Numbered from the stretch's first letter, positions 23,771-36,496 are shown. The stretch is 64,000 bases of DNA from Tipula vernalis (GCA_958295665.1 OY282558.1:44268389-44332388), one strand, 5' to 3'. Numbers and translations: made by a program. Notes: generated from the sequence alone by a model not told the origin.

Positions 23771-26700
23771 ATGTCAACATTAGAAAAGAGTAATGAGGAT
23801 TCATGTCAGAACATGGTTTCCAATCTGCCTCTGTTATTCTCACAGGGCTACCCAACTACATTGGATAAAATTTCCGAGCGGGAGCTAGAAAATTTCATAC
23901 CATTTATGGTACAGTGTTCACTGGGCGTTGGATGTAGTCAAATTGAATTTATGGAACCAGAGTGGTGGCCTGAGGATGTTCCATTCAAAATCCCATTTAC
24001 AAAACCACCCAATTTTAAAGGGGTTTGTGTTTCTGCCTTTTTTTTTTTTTGGGTAATAGTTTTAATATTTCTTTTTTATTTGTACAGGATTGGCTCGCTA
24101 AAATGAAAGAAATCGTTGCAATATGTTATGAATTTCATAAAAGTGTATTCCTATTAAGGTTTTGTAATGAGCTGGCATCGTATGAACGAGAATATCTGCG
24201 CTTTATAAATAATTTGAATTCGACCACATCTTTATTTGAAAGGACGAGTAATCGACTGTTGGTTACGTTTCGAAATGAGAATATGCTTTATGATCAACAG
24301 TTTCAAAACAATCGCCCGTGTTTATTACCTAGGACGGCAAGCTCTCAATCCTTAGATAATGCAGCGTTAATGGTTGAGCCAGCACTTTTTGATATTTATC
24401 TCTGTGATAATTGTGACGCTGAATTGTATTCGCTGCAAGCGTATAAGGTAAGTTTACAACGTCGACGTAACGTTGGACTAATAAGTTGCAAATTTGTATT
24501 GTATACGAGACTTGATATGAGAATATAATATAAGCTAGCCCTTCATTGATTAATTTTAATTCTGAAACACTAAAAGTAAAGGATACACAACGGTTTATTC
24601 AAGTACGGAGTTTAACTGAGGCTGGAATCTTAGAGCCTTATTGCGGCCCTCTTGAGATGGAAACGCAAATCTACTCTATGGCTGCGGACCAATACCAAGG
24701 GTAAATAGGATAAAATTCGGTAAATGTATTTACTTTTCTCCGAAGAATAGTAAACGTAAAAACAACATGGCCGCTTAAACTCGACTTTTATTGTAGTAAT
24801 TGATTTAGCGGAGAATTAGTTCGCACCCTATATATGTTCATAAAAAGAAATAACCTAAAATCGGTCACGTTTGACTGCAACGTTTTTTTCAGAACAAGAA
24901 AAAAAGAGTTCGAGAAAGTAAAGGAAGAAGCAAAAAATGTAAAGAACTTGGGCCCCCATATGCACGCAGCAAATGGTTGGGCCGCCGTAAGCATCCAAGG
25001 AACAAAATCCCACTAGTATGTTTATTCAAAGATAACCTATAATCGGTACCTTTGATCGCAATGTTTCTTCCTGAACAAGTAAAAAAGAGCATCAAAGAAA
25101 AGGAGCACAAAGAAAAAAAGCATAGCGAAAAATGGAACGTGAATTAGATCGCCACCGGTTGAAAGTGCGACAGGGTTGATAGTCCTGGGTTTGGCTGCCA
25201 TAAGCAGCCAGGTGCCACAGATCCCCTAGCATTTATAAAAAAGATTATTGGTTTGCAACAAAACATTCTAGGCTTAACAATTGCAACGAAAAACAACACG
25301 TATCTCTTATTAGGTGGGGAAGAATTACAGTTTTAGGCAAATTGTGAACATTCGGGACAACCGAAATGCACAAAGTTCGCAAAATTTAACAATTTTGCTT
25401 ATAAGTTTGTTTAATTTAAAGAATTTGCCTTGATTTTTTTAGAAATTCAGGTTAATTTCTAATGTTTTCGATTTATTTCGAATTTAATTTCCAGAGCAAT
25501 TATTTATTTTTGACCGAAATTAACTTTCCTCATTTTTCGTTAGATTTTTAAAATTTATGTATTACAGGTTTTTGGGTTTCCGCAATAACAATTCTATTTA
25601 CGTTGTATAATTCTCAGAATAAAGCCATTACGAGTTTCACATCGAATTTGAGCTTTTGGTTTACGCGGAAATTCGTCCGCAGCCTCAATTAGATTTGACA
25701 TCTACGTTTTATAAACTTTCAATTCGTTAGTCAATAAATAACTAAAATAGTAAACAAAAACATTTCCTATTTTTTATTCTATTTAATCTCCTTTTAAAAA
25801 CGGGAAACGCATTTACCGATACATTGAATCTGTCCTGAGAATTGGCTCACAGTTAAATATCAACATATCGCCCAGTTTTCTAATTTTTTTTTTTTTTTTT
25901 TTATTAATTTAGAATAAACTTTGAAATTTAGTAAAATTTTGAAAAATGGACACATTTTTAAATTTTTCAAAATTAGTCAAATTTTTAATTCCTGTCAAAT
26001 TTTGTTAAGTGCTTCAAATGAAATAATGGAAAATAAATTTATTTCAGGAACATGAAAAATCATGCCAATCGGACGACGACGTTATAATATGTGAACCGGA
26101 TGAGCCAATAAACGTAACATCCGCAGAGACGTATAAAAAAATGTCATTTCTAGCCAATATGAATTTACAAAGTAGCCAGCATCACATTCCAGTATCGTTA
26201 AAAGCATCGCCACAAAAAGAAGCATTACCAGGATCTCCAGAAAAATTTCGCCGTCTACCAACAAGGCAACGTGCCGTTATAGCTTTAAGTCGGTGCCCTG
26301 CGGTACCATTTTCATCACCCTTAGGACAATTTTTAATTCAAAAATCAAAATCCCCATCAATAACCGAAGACTATGTACACGAACGTTTAGAACGGATTGA
26401 ACGTTTTAGTATGGCGCCCACATTATCAAGTTATGCGCGTCCCCGATGGCTGGACAAACGTATCACATCAAATGCAATAGTCACGTATAAAAAACCCCAC
26501 GATCATCCGCGTCCCTCCGAATATCATTACTATAACTTTCCCAGACGGCAATTTTCTACAAAATCTCGAGATCTTGAATACGAAAAATATAATTCGATTC
26601 TATTAAAAAAATGCCGACCATGTTCCATATCGCTGAAAAAGATGACCGAAAATGATATAAATTTATACAAGCAAAAAATTAAAACAAAACGTTTAAATAG

Positions 26701-27220
26701 ACTAAGTACCACGAGTAGCAAGATTAATTTATCCAAACCTATTAAAATAGTTGAATACATAGATTTATGTTCATCGGATGACGACGATGTTGTCACAATC
26801 GCAGACAGTGTTGATAAGCGTGTGATGCCCAAACAGAATAATTTAAATGGTAACATATTATCAATATCAATTGATACCAAAAATACCTTCTTAGTAAATA
26901 ATAGTCATGTAACATCCACCAATAATACCAACAACAACAACAATATATTGCTAGAGAAACCATTGAATCAGCAGCACATAAAAAAGATATTCACGACAAA
27001 ACCGTCAACCGCAACCACAGCGGTCGCAACTACAAATCTAAATAATACAAATAATAATTATTATAATAAATTAACAAATAGCAATAATAGGGAGCATAAT
27101 ATAATAAAATTAGCAACAAATCAATCATCGGTACGAAATATTCCGCAACTAGTACGAATAGGATCACCAGGTTCACATTCATCCCAGGACCAAAGGCGAA
27201 GTCTAACAACAAATTTATAA
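23771..27220 (+). CDS. NRF1/EWG-like domain protein with Asn-rich tail
   Basis: Three exons (23771-24022, 24088-24447, 26048-27220), all phase 0, give 594 aa. The introns are 65 and 1600 nt. Residues about 35-125 resemble the DNA-binding and dimerisation region of NRF1/erect wing: LENFIPFMVQCSLGVG, then EPEWWPEDVPF, then DWLAKMKEIVAICY, against 'LRxFIPxMLKYSTGRG', 'WWPEDIPW' and 'WTQALRTIVKNCY' in NRF1. The match is partial and the protein lacks the rest of NRF1. The large last exon is basic, with an acidic patch (SSDDDDVV, about residue 410) and Asn runs. It is therefore probably a nuclear protein of a divergent NRF1-related family, not NRF1 itself. Function unknown. The long intron carries a two-copy tandem repeat. 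Confidence 0.75.
24448..26047 (+). other. Intron 2 of the NRF1-like gene
   Basis: A 1600-nt intron bounded by GTAAGT and TTATTTCAG. It carries the tandem duplication at 24831-25230, then AT-rich sequence with a T run (about 25887-25902). No exon is supported within it. Confidence 0.6.
24831..25230. repeat. Two-copy tandem duplication in an intron (period about 184 bp)
   Basis: Copy A (about 24831-25014) and copy B (about 25015-25230) share diverged blocks in the same order: TAACCTAAAATCGGT and TAACCTATAATCGGT, GAACAAGAAAAAAAGAG and GAACAAGTAAAAAAGAG, and a final CCGTAAGC/CCATAAGC block. The GC-richer ends contrast with the surrounding intron and suggest an inserted repeat unit. The family is unknown. 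Confidence 0.65.
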
Positions 27221-30200
27221 TAAATAATTTATTATTTTTCTTCCTTTTTTATCTAATTTGATTTTCTTGTTTTAATTAATCTTATAAATAATTATAGTTA
27301 GGTTTATTCTTTTTTATATAAATATCGACTGTAAGTGTTATTTTATTATTATTATAAAATTTCTTATATAAATTAAAAAAAAAAAAAAAACAAAAACAAA
27401 AAAATAAATTATATATAAATCAAAGCCTCATTACCTACCTCTTAATATGAAATTGCAAATTGTGTAGGTAGTAAAGCTTTTAATTGTTTTGCGCGTGTAA
27501 ATGGAATCTAATTGGATTGCGAATTTAACTTGGACTCGTTTTATAAAAATCATACAGCACTAAAATTCACTTAATCGATAAACCTGCCGGCGGGTCACTG
27601 ATACAATTACCATATAAATTCATCAACATCTACGACAAATACTGGATGGCCAAATGTCTTAGTCAATCGCGAAACTGTCCGTAAAAGAAAATATTTTAAT
27701 TCTTAGGAATTTTACAAATACAAAAAAAGTTTCAATTAGTTTTCAACACTGATTTTTCAATCAGCCCCCTGTATGTACATAATAATGTGTTGCTGTCGTT
27801 TTTTTTTTTTTTTTTTTTTAAATCCAAAGTATCGTGGCATTTGCTCATCAGTTATGTGCAATTGTTATACACAAAAATTGGACTGTACATTTGTAACAAA
27901 AAGAGATTTAAAACAAAAAGACAAATGAATATTTAATTTATATAAGATATAACCTCTGTAATATAGTACATAATTTTAGGCTGATTTTTATTTCTCATTT
28001 TTTGATTTGTTTAGAATTTTAGATAATTTGTAGGGAATAGTTTAAAACAAAAAATGAAATGTAAATTATAAATAATTAATTTAATTAAAATTGTCATGGA
28101 AAAATTGATTTAAAATTATAATAATAAGTTATATAAAAAAACGAAATATTTGTTAATTTAATGGATAGCGAAGGGTATCATATGCATGCCATTGCCAGAC
28201 ACAAAGATTATTGCGATAATATCAGATCGTGATTTCAATTTCATTTTAAAAAATGACCGCAAATTAATATAATTTTGTGTTTGTTTGTGCAAATATATTA
28301 CGATAATCAAGTTATGAAACGCGGTAATTATAAAAGCATTAAAATCGTGTTGTGAGTGTAACAGACTGAAAAAAAAACTACATAATTTCGAATTTGCGAT
28401 TAACTAATTTGTGTCTGTGTCGGGAGGGGGGGTATTAGTATTTAGAATTTTTATTTTATTTAAATCTTCAGTTCAGTTTGAGATTTCATTTATAAACGGG
28501 TGTGACAGTGACCCAAAATCCAAAATTGTATATCATAATTATAATTATCATTCATAAAACAAACTTAAATTTTAGTTGTAAAAATAGAATTCGTGACAGT
28601 TCGGAAACATAATTGGACGAAATTTTTAAATTCAAACTTTATTTTGTTCAGACCGTTCAGATTTTAAATTTTTTGTAAATAAAATTCACAGTAGATTAGA
28701 ATTGGATGAAATAAAATTCAACAGATTTTTAAATAGAGTTGAGAACTTTTTATATATTTTGAACAAAACTTATGCCCATATTCTCGATAGTTCCAAATCG
28801 ATCATTAGATCATCAGTTTCCATTTAAAACAACATAATTTTTGTTTAAACTGCAATTAACGAATTTTTGCAAAACTTAAACAGTTTTAGAAAGTTGTTTT
28901 TACTAGAAATCAAAATAATTTAGCTCATCTATTTAAAAACACCCATAAATATTACAGGTGCTTATATTTTTTAATCGAAGGAGATTATGAAGGGCACGGG
29001 GCCTGATACAATATCCTAAGCATGTAGGCCTTTATACAAGAAGACAGGATGAATAACAGACATGGTAATAAAAAAAGAAAAGCCTAGATGATAAAAACTT
29101 TCGATTCCTACAATAAATAGAGAATTTGTATCGAGAGGTGTGGCTGTGGCATAGGTGTTGTTCACACGTTTCTAGTAAACCATCATTTCAGCGGTTACAG
29201 TATGGTCTGCCAAAAAGATTACCTACTCGTATTTGTAAATAAACGTTTATTTATGCCGCAATGTCCAGTCAAGACATTGACTCACTATGTCAAAGGTTTT
29301 CAGGATGCCAGTAACAAAACTGGTTCATGACCATTCAGTAATTACACATTTCATTCCAATTTTTTGTCTTCTGAGGAAAGATCAAGATGGTTATCGAGGG
29401 ATTTCTAGCAATCGTTTGACTGTCGGTTGAATGAACCACTCATTTGGTTGAAATTTCTCGCTGTGTACATTTTTTTCGTACACCGGAAATCATGATTAAT
29501 TGGCTCTTGCCTTAACTGGACTCCCAATGAAACAAATTTTTCTAATGTCTTAAATAGTTTTATGTGTTTTAAAATAAATTTTGTACTAAACTATTTTTAT
29601 TTCTAATAAAAATAACTTTATTCTAAAAATATTTAAATGTTTTTTATGACCAATTTTATGTGAAAATAGTGTATAAAAATTTATCCAAAAATACATTTGT
29701 CGGCCGACAACTGAAATTCGGCAGACAAAACTGAAAACATATTTTCTTGTATATATGATAATTTTGTGAGAAACCGAAAATGTCGGATTAGTAATTTGGG
29801 CCGACTTTAACAACGGATATTTGATTTAAACTATTCTGTGTGTTACTAGTTACTACTATATAGTACAACTAAAAAACTCAAACTTTGTCAAAACGTCTTT
29901 AAAGTAAAGACTTTTTAAATTTTGGAAACCGTCCTTCCGATTTTCCGAAACTTTCAGATACAAATTTCAAGAAGATATTGTCCATGCGATAATGTTAAAC
30001 AGGATCAATCAAGAGTTTTGAAGTTGAGCATTTGAATTTGTAAGTACAAAAAGAAATATTCTCAGTTGCTTTGAAAATAAAGGGTCAACAAAATTAGGAT
30101 AAAGAACACATGGCAAAATCAACCTGGATTTGAACCTAATGAAATCAGTTGTGTGATCAGGTGGTTTTTTAAAAATCCTTTTGTTATTATTGTGAAAATC

Positions 30201-30249
30201 ATAAGCAGAAATAAACCTCACTACTCTCTGACCAATTGTCTAATAAAAT
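27221..30249. other. 3' flank of the NRF1-like gene and repeat-poor spacer
   Basis: The first 200 bases contain A-rich sequence and AATAAA (about 27401), consistent with the 3' end of the NRF1-like transcript. The rest is AT-rich with a T run (27800-27819). No supported exon. A patch at about 28.98-29.1 kb with higher GC may be an old insertion but is unreadable. Confidence 0.5.
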
Positions 30250-31290
30250 AAACGAAGAACTCGAAAAACATACCTGTGTTTTAGATTTTGAATATGCAGC
30301 TTCCAATTAAGGTCAACATGTATGTGGAGACCAAGGCATCAGTTTATTAAGTTACTACTAAATCAAATACGTAATAATTTTAAATCATGGTTAATAACAC
30401 CAGAGACACTATCCAAACATGACCCCGAATTATTAAATGCAAAGTAATGGACCAAGACCGAACCTTATTGGGAAGCAAGCTGTGGTCAATTATATGTTAT
30501 ATATATCAAACAAACTTTTAATGCCTGATTTCACAAAAAAAAAATATCCAATCTCTATCTAGTTAAATAATATTTCCCCCCTTTCTTCTTTTGTGAAATT
30601 GCGTTTTGTTTCATAATGAAATAATGCTGAAGGCTACTTCAGCTAAATGTTTAGCTCGACAAAATTGTGCAGTTAAATATTTAGATCTTCGGTTAAAGTG
30701 TTCCTGTAAAAACAAAATAAAATTAGCATGCTTTGAACTTGTATTATGAAACAAAACGCAATTTCATAAAAGAAGAAAGAGATGAAATATTATTTAACCG
30801 GAGATTGCCTCTATTTTTGTGAAACCGGGCAATAGTCAATGAAAGCAGCCCCTGCCTCAAGTTTTAAATTAAAAAGAAGATGAACCCCATTTAAAACAGT
30901 ATTGATGTCATTTATAAAATTATGTTTAGTTAGGTATTTATTACCTATCCTTGATTTCATGATTTTTTCAATCATTTTAATGATAATTGGATGAGAGCAA
31001 AACAGGATGACACTTTTTCTTGAATCTTTACGGATTGTCGTTTTTTGTAATGGAATAACAATTCAAATTTTCAAAATACCCGGGCAAGACCAACAGAAAA
31101 ACATCGTCATTAACAAGAGCAGAATGAATCGGAAAAATAAATTCACCAACAGATTTCAACGTCTAGGAACTATAATAATACCTAAAAGATCAGGTAGTGT
31201 ACGGGGTTTTAAGTTCTTTATAATGGTCATAACTTCATCACTATCAATCGGCGAAATAAAGCACGAATCAATAAAATGGTAGGTATGTGC
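30250..31290 (-). mobile_element. Highly decayed non-LTR RT (minus strand), split by a MITE
   Basis: Read on the minus strand, RT blocks appear in the right order. The first is ISPIDSDEVMTIIKNLKP (about 31255-31200), matching the start of RT. Next comes IIIKMIEKIMKSRIGNKYL to AAFID (about 31000-30838), matching the 'SKIxEKIMxxRL...FIDxxxAFD' stretch. A 308-bp hairpin element interrupts here. After it come IKSLFDIYNI (about 30520), PIRFGLGPLLCI (about 30450-30415), which matches 'PQGxxLGPLLF', and LGLHIHVDLNWKLHIQNL (about 30340-30290), which matches the RT thumb. Many stops and shifts are present, and the FADD catalytic block is missing. The family is CR1, L2 or Jockey-like. Confidence 0.65.
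30523..30830. mobile_element. Hairpin MITE with long imperfect terminal inverted repeats
   Basis: The left arm starts GCCTGATTTCACAAAA. The right arm, read inverted, starts GCCCGGTTTCACAAAA. Pairing continues for about 95 bp, including CTTTCTTCTTTT and GAAATTGCGTTTTGTTTCAT, and leaves a loop of about 120 bp. AAT occurs directly outside both ends (30520-30522, 30831-30833) and may be a 3-bp target duplication. The element has no coding capacity. It sits inside the reverse transcriptase remnant. Confidence 0.8.
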
Positions 31291-31415
31291 CACTCAGACT
31301 ACTATAATTGGACGGTACTGAATAATTAGAAAATTCATTAACCATCATCATTCAAGATTTTATCGATCGCTTACTTATCCGGTGTGGAAAAACAAACGTC
31401 AAAAACTGCTGTAAT

Positions 31416-32600
31416 TGGGAATAATTTTTTCACAATTAAAAATCTTTCCCGAACACCAGAATACACTTTGGGGAAAAGGGAATAATACTGCAACAAAATT
31501 TAAAATTTCTATACCCCGGGAATTACCAGAATAGGACCACAGTTCTACTGTTTCTTACGAAAAAAACACGAAATATTTTGTTGTTCCCTTCGATTTCGTG
31601 TTATCCAATTTCTACTGCATAACGCTAGTGTTTATAAACTATACTCGAATGACCTGCCCAGAATTCGCTATAGGATACTTCGTTCAAAACAATCGTCAAA
31701 TTAAATTCAAAATTTAAGGGGAACGAAAAATTCTGGTTTTATAGAGAGTTCTGTTTGATATTAATGTTGATAAACCGTCTTTAGGTACTATAAAATTGTA
31801 TTTAGTCAGTGTGAGAAAGATGATCTATATTGGCAGCTCAAGCTAAATTCGTTAGAATAGCGAAGTTGACCAAAAAATAATGATCAACTAGTAGCTGAAG
31901 TTTCAGCCACTAGAATTCACCCGAATGTCCAATAATGATGTTGACAAAAAATAATGGTCAACTGGGAGTTCAAGCTTCAGTCGCTAATGAGGAACTAGCA
32001 ACAGAAAATTGTGATGTTAAATAGTAATAGAATATCGTCCACACGAACAACGTCAGGATGACTTAAGGACACTTTTTGTAATTGATATACGTAAAAATAA
32101 GGCAAATACAAACCAAAACATCCACAAAACCGAACGACAAGCAGTGAAAGACATTAATGTCAAGTTATTAGATAATGACACACTAATAAGAAAGGGGTGT
32201 AGTAACAAATTATTGAAAGTATAATAATTCCAAATGATAATTTAATATATTTTCTCTAATGGTAAACACTACAACTACGTCGTGTTTTTGTTTAGTGCAC
32301 TCAGTGATCACTAAACAATATTTTCATTCCAGAATGAATAGTTTCAAACCAAGTTTTTGTTGGTATAGAATTGTTCTAGTAATAATTTTGAAATTTTTTT
32401 CAATTCAATTGATAAAAGTATTAGTAGAAATCAAATATGGAATTATTTTTCCCTAAATTTTTAAATTCCCAATCGTCAGAATACACATTTGGAAAAAATA
32501 ATTCCCAACTGCTAGAATACTGTCAAAATAGTTCAATTCCCAACTCCCAGGTAATAACCAGAATAGGGCCACAGATAGTCAACAATAGAATAGGGCCAGA
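31416..32600. repeat. Direct repeat pair about 1.02 kb apart
   Basis: The segments at about 31416-31560 and 32434-32600 share, in the same order, AATTATTTTT-like sequence, CAGAATACAC.TTTGG, GGGAATAATACTG/ATTCCCAACTGC, and CCAGAATAGG.CCACAG. Similarity fades on both sides. They could be diverged termini (LTR-like) of a small non-autonomous element or a local duplication. Confidence 0.45.
31863..31989. repeat. Two-copy tandem duplication (period about 75 bp)
   Basis: GTTGACCAAAAAATAATGATC and a block ending TTTCAGCCACT recur as GTTGACAAAAAATAATGGTC and CTTCAGTCGCT. The unit is AT-rich with no coding signal. Confidence 0.6.
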
Positions 32601-32849
32601 GATAGTACCACCTGTTTTTCTTATATAAATGACAAGAAGGAAAAATAAAATATCGAAGGGACGAAAATAGGGTATAAAAGTAGTTTTTTAGCATACTTTT
32701 AGTTATTGTTTGTTAGAAGTTTGATAAACGAGTAACATTCGAACCGACCGTAATTTCAATTTCAAATAAAAATAAATATCACATTAAGGAAGTGATAATA
32801 CCAAAATAATTGTGTTTTTTGTATAAAACCTCTTTTTAAAATATTAGCC

Positions 32850-35500
32850 CTTCAACTAAGTTTCCTGTAAAATAACAGCCAGGTATTTCGCTTTATCAAT
32901 ATAGGTTAAGCTAATACAATTTAAAGTAAGAGGCTCAATCTGTGGAAGTTTGTATTTCCTGGAGAAGAGGACCACCCCAGTTTTACGTGGACATTTACTT
33001 CACAGCTGTTGGCAGATTTTGAAAGAAAGCCAAGCGCGCTTTGCAAGCGCTCTCTTAAGGTACAAGGGTATACTGACCATAGACACCAATAGCAAGCAGA
33101 AAGGTTACAAAGGAGAATTCCTTGCAGGAGGGATTTCTTAATAGGACAAATTAGGTAGTATAGAGCGGTTTCTACCGATCTCCTTTTACAGTACGAATGT
33201 ACGGCAGTGAGCCTCTATTTGTCTTCCCAGTATCTTTAATAGAAAAGAGAATAAGCTAATAGGCCTCAGGTTTTTGGGATGACAATGAGAGATATAAATA
33301 TTACGCTTACCTCAGTTCATTTCCTGGGAAGGTGGAAAGGTTCCAAGCTGCCTCTGAAGATAACTTCCAACCAGGGTACAGCCAAGTCAATGGCTTGCCG
33401 AAATTCCACAGGAATAATGCCAATAAGTCCAGCTGACTTATATGGTTTAAAGATGTTAATTGCCCATACTATCTCCCTCCTGCTTATTATTCTACTTTCA
33501 ACGACTGAACCCATAAAATCACTCGGCATTTCAGGCGCGAATACGGAGCACTCTGGAAAGTGGGTTATCAGTAGTAACTCCAAAGATTCGGTTGCTAGAG
33601 ATGATTCGGGATGACAGGACTTGAAGCCAGTACTTTGTGTAGCCTCGCAGCCTCCGAGGACTCCTGTATTTTACCACAGTAGAGCTTCTAGGCACTTATT
33701 ATTTCATACTTGTATGTTCAACAGCGGCAACATAGCTACACTAAAAGCATCAGGTAGCTTGTCTACAAAATCATCCAGCTCCTGTGTAGATACGGGGGTT
33801 TTGGAAGCGGTGCTGGCAATGAATTACTTAGAATGGTTTTGAAGGTATCCCAGTCGGTTTTCCTTTTGTTTCTAAAAATAGCCCCATTCGTGGCTTCTGA
33901 AAATTATATATTTCAAGGTTAGTACTAAGAATAAAATCAAGGAATAACTCACACCTCCAAGAATTGCAGGTGGAACGTCATCATCTTCATATGGTAGATA
34001 GGCAGGTAAAAGCCAGAGATTTAAGCTACCAATTTCAATGGCAGCCGCCACTACGTCTGAGTTACTGTAATTAAATAGCACAAACAAGTTTAGATTAGTT
34101 TTAGCGAGAATGCACGAACGAATCTTACCGTCATTCTTGGTAAATAACATCACTTTATAATGAATATTGGTTTCTGGATTAGGACAACGTCAACTCTATC
34201 AGCTTGAATTTTGGGCAGCAGAGCAGCCGAGGCTTCCTTACAGAGGTGTACATTTATCTGCAGCAGCCTCAGCATCAATCTACACCATCGCTTCCACCAC
34301 CGTCGTGTCGGATCCCCCGCTCGAAAGCTAGGCTGACACCGAGTCCTCCTGGAGTCCACATAGTGTCCCTAAGCATCTAGACATCTCAGAGTCCAACGAG
34401 AGTGTTTCAATACCCTCTTCGGACACATTCTCACCCACCAACGGGCCATCACCACCAGGCAGGATATCACCCGGACTCACCCCTCCTTCCGGTGCAGCCC
34501 CAGACTTACCCGTCTCATTCTTTTTGTAGACTTTTAGTGTGATAGTCCCTAAACCGAAGCTTATCACACCCTTCGTCCTCGCCAGAGCCTCTATCGACTC
34601 AACATTTATAATAATTATAGCTGATCTATAATCAACCTTTGGCCCCTCCTGTCTCGCTATCTTCCAATCGGAGGTTGGAAGATCCGGATTGCCCATTTGG
34701 AGCATCTCCGAAACCTCTCTTGTTCTGCTCGGGACAATCCCGTTTGGCACAACCTCTAATCTGTCTCCATGCCACCTCACCCAATCTCCCTGCCACCTTC
34801 CTATAGAGAAAAAGTGACCTTTGGTCGGGACAGGTTGTCAATTTGACATGGTTCCTGTGCCATCCTCCATCTCTACAGTTCGGAAGAGGACCCGGGTTCT
34901 CTCCCATTACCTTTAGGATGGTCGCAGCTAAAGCCACCTCTACCTCCTTCTTTAAGAACATTGCTGAAAGGCCTGGTTACAGTTTCCTACAACTTTGACC
35001 TCTTTGCATCTCTAGATGATTCCTCCTGAGATCTCTGTCTTTTGGGCTGAAACCTCCCAGATTAACCACCCTGTTTATTTCCAGTAACCATCATAGCCCA
35101 AGCAAGCGTTTCCTTTTCTTTATCCATCGGATCTGCCAACAGTATTCCCTTCAACCTTATAAGAGCTTTCTATGCCCTCCTTCGCGTATGATAATTTGGT
35201 ACTCCGGGACCAGTTTTGTTAAAATTTTTATTCTTGCCCATCGGTCAAAGCTCCCCCAGCAGTTGTTGTATTAGAGGGATCAGCAATATTTTTGCTTATA
35301 TCTCGCTTCCTATCTTGGGTTTCAGGACCGCGCTTGGAATCCAATGTCCCTCCAGCGGTAGTTTCCGGGTTTTTAAGATTCCCGCCCTCTATTTTTTTAA
35401 GTAGATCATCCTTAAGAATCCCACGAGTAGCGGAGAAAAAATGTCCATATGTGCAGAGATCCACGATTCACAGATAAGGCTACATAATCCGGAGGGCGGC
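32850..35500 (-). mobile_element. Decayed non-LTR retrotransposon (DUF4780-type ORF1, APE-EN, RT), minus strand
   Basis: Minus-strand order from the 5' end: a gag-like ORF1 start (35228-35464); an ORF1 C-terminal domain of DUF4780 type (34328-34780: TSDWKIARQEGPK, then ISFGLGTITLKVYK); the APE endonuclease start (LQINVHLCKEASAALL, about 34255-34208) and continuation (33640-34150); the RT start (INIFKPYKSAGLIGIIP, about 33470-33420, matching 'xxFxPxKSPGxDGI'); and an RT thumb remnant (KYLAVILQETL, about 32890-32860). Large parts of RT including FADD are deleted. Higher GC than its surroundings supports an insertion. The 5' UTR may reach about 35750. The arrangement fits R1- or Jockey-group elements. 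Confidence 0.75.
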
Positions 35501-36496
35501 AGGTATCCGGATACAACGTTAGGAACTGAGCTAGTTTTTAGACAGGTTAATTCTCAGCACGGTACGAGTGACACCCTAGCCCACCCCAGTTGTTTAGCGC
35601 CTTGTTTTAGCCTAACCCATCCGGTCAAAAACAATGATGAGCTAGTTACCAGGTAGTCACCGCGGGGAGGTAACACGATGACCTGTGGAAGCGGCATGAT
35701 ACGGAGCTGAACAAGTATCAACTAGATTCCCCCAGGCTGCTTCACACCTAGACCATACCCATCGGATTTGTTTATTCGGATTAGTGAAACAAACAATTTT
35801 TAAATTTTGTCTCCATAATGACCATCGAAGGACGAAGTAATCCGAACAAAAATACATATACTTGTTTTCATTGTTTTACAGAGGGAATGATTGCAAACAA
35901 GCGGTAAAGATGACACAATTCACAAATTTGACGGGAGCATTTAAACAAAGTGTTCCAACTGGATTTTAAGACGCTGTAAAGCAAACGATAATATATTTTG
36001 TTATTTTAGAGGAGAAAATTAAGGTTATTTAACGATAAAAGAGTAAAAACACTATAACATATTATCATAACATTTTTACCGCATAGAACGATTTCTCTCA
36101 AAGGACAACACCACGATGTTAGGTTGTAATAAAGTTTTGCACAGCGCCATATACAATATGTTTCATGAAAAAATTAAAAAAAATACTTTTTTATTACTTT
36201 TTGTTGTTGCGCAGTTAATACATAATAATACAGAAGAGTAAACTAAATATTTAGTTGAAAAATATATATATATATATATATAAATCTATAAACAATACTA
36301 AAAGAGATAACTAATAAATAATTAAAAAGTACAAATATCAAAAAAGAATATCGTAATTTTAGGAAAATAATAAATTGTGGAACTAAACAAAAAATTTATG
36401 TTAATATCATTACGTTTTTAATAATTTTTTTTATATACTTACTAAATATTTAGTTTAGAAAAAAAAATAATTAGAAATTAAAAATAATGTGCAATT
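35501..36496. other. Possible element 5' UTR and Pez 3' flank
   Basis: 35.5-35.75 kb is GC-rich and probably the 5' UTR of the adjacent non-LTR element. From about 35.87 kb the sequence is AT-rich again and should include the 3' UTR of Pez (minus strand). A (TA)n run lies at 36262-36282. No gene is seen. Confidence 0.5.
36262..36282. repeat. (TA)n microsatellite
   Basis: An uninterrupted TA repeat of about 10 units in the 3' flank of Pez. Confidence 0.85.

Larger units (their letters stand above)
31291..32849. other. Repeat-rich spacer without genes
   Basis: Contains the remaining upstream part of the decayed non-LTR element, a direct repeat pair (31416-31560 and 32434-32600) and a tandem duplication at 31863-31989. 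No protein-coding exon is supported. The short plus-strand frames here contain no recognisable domain. Confidence 0.5.
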
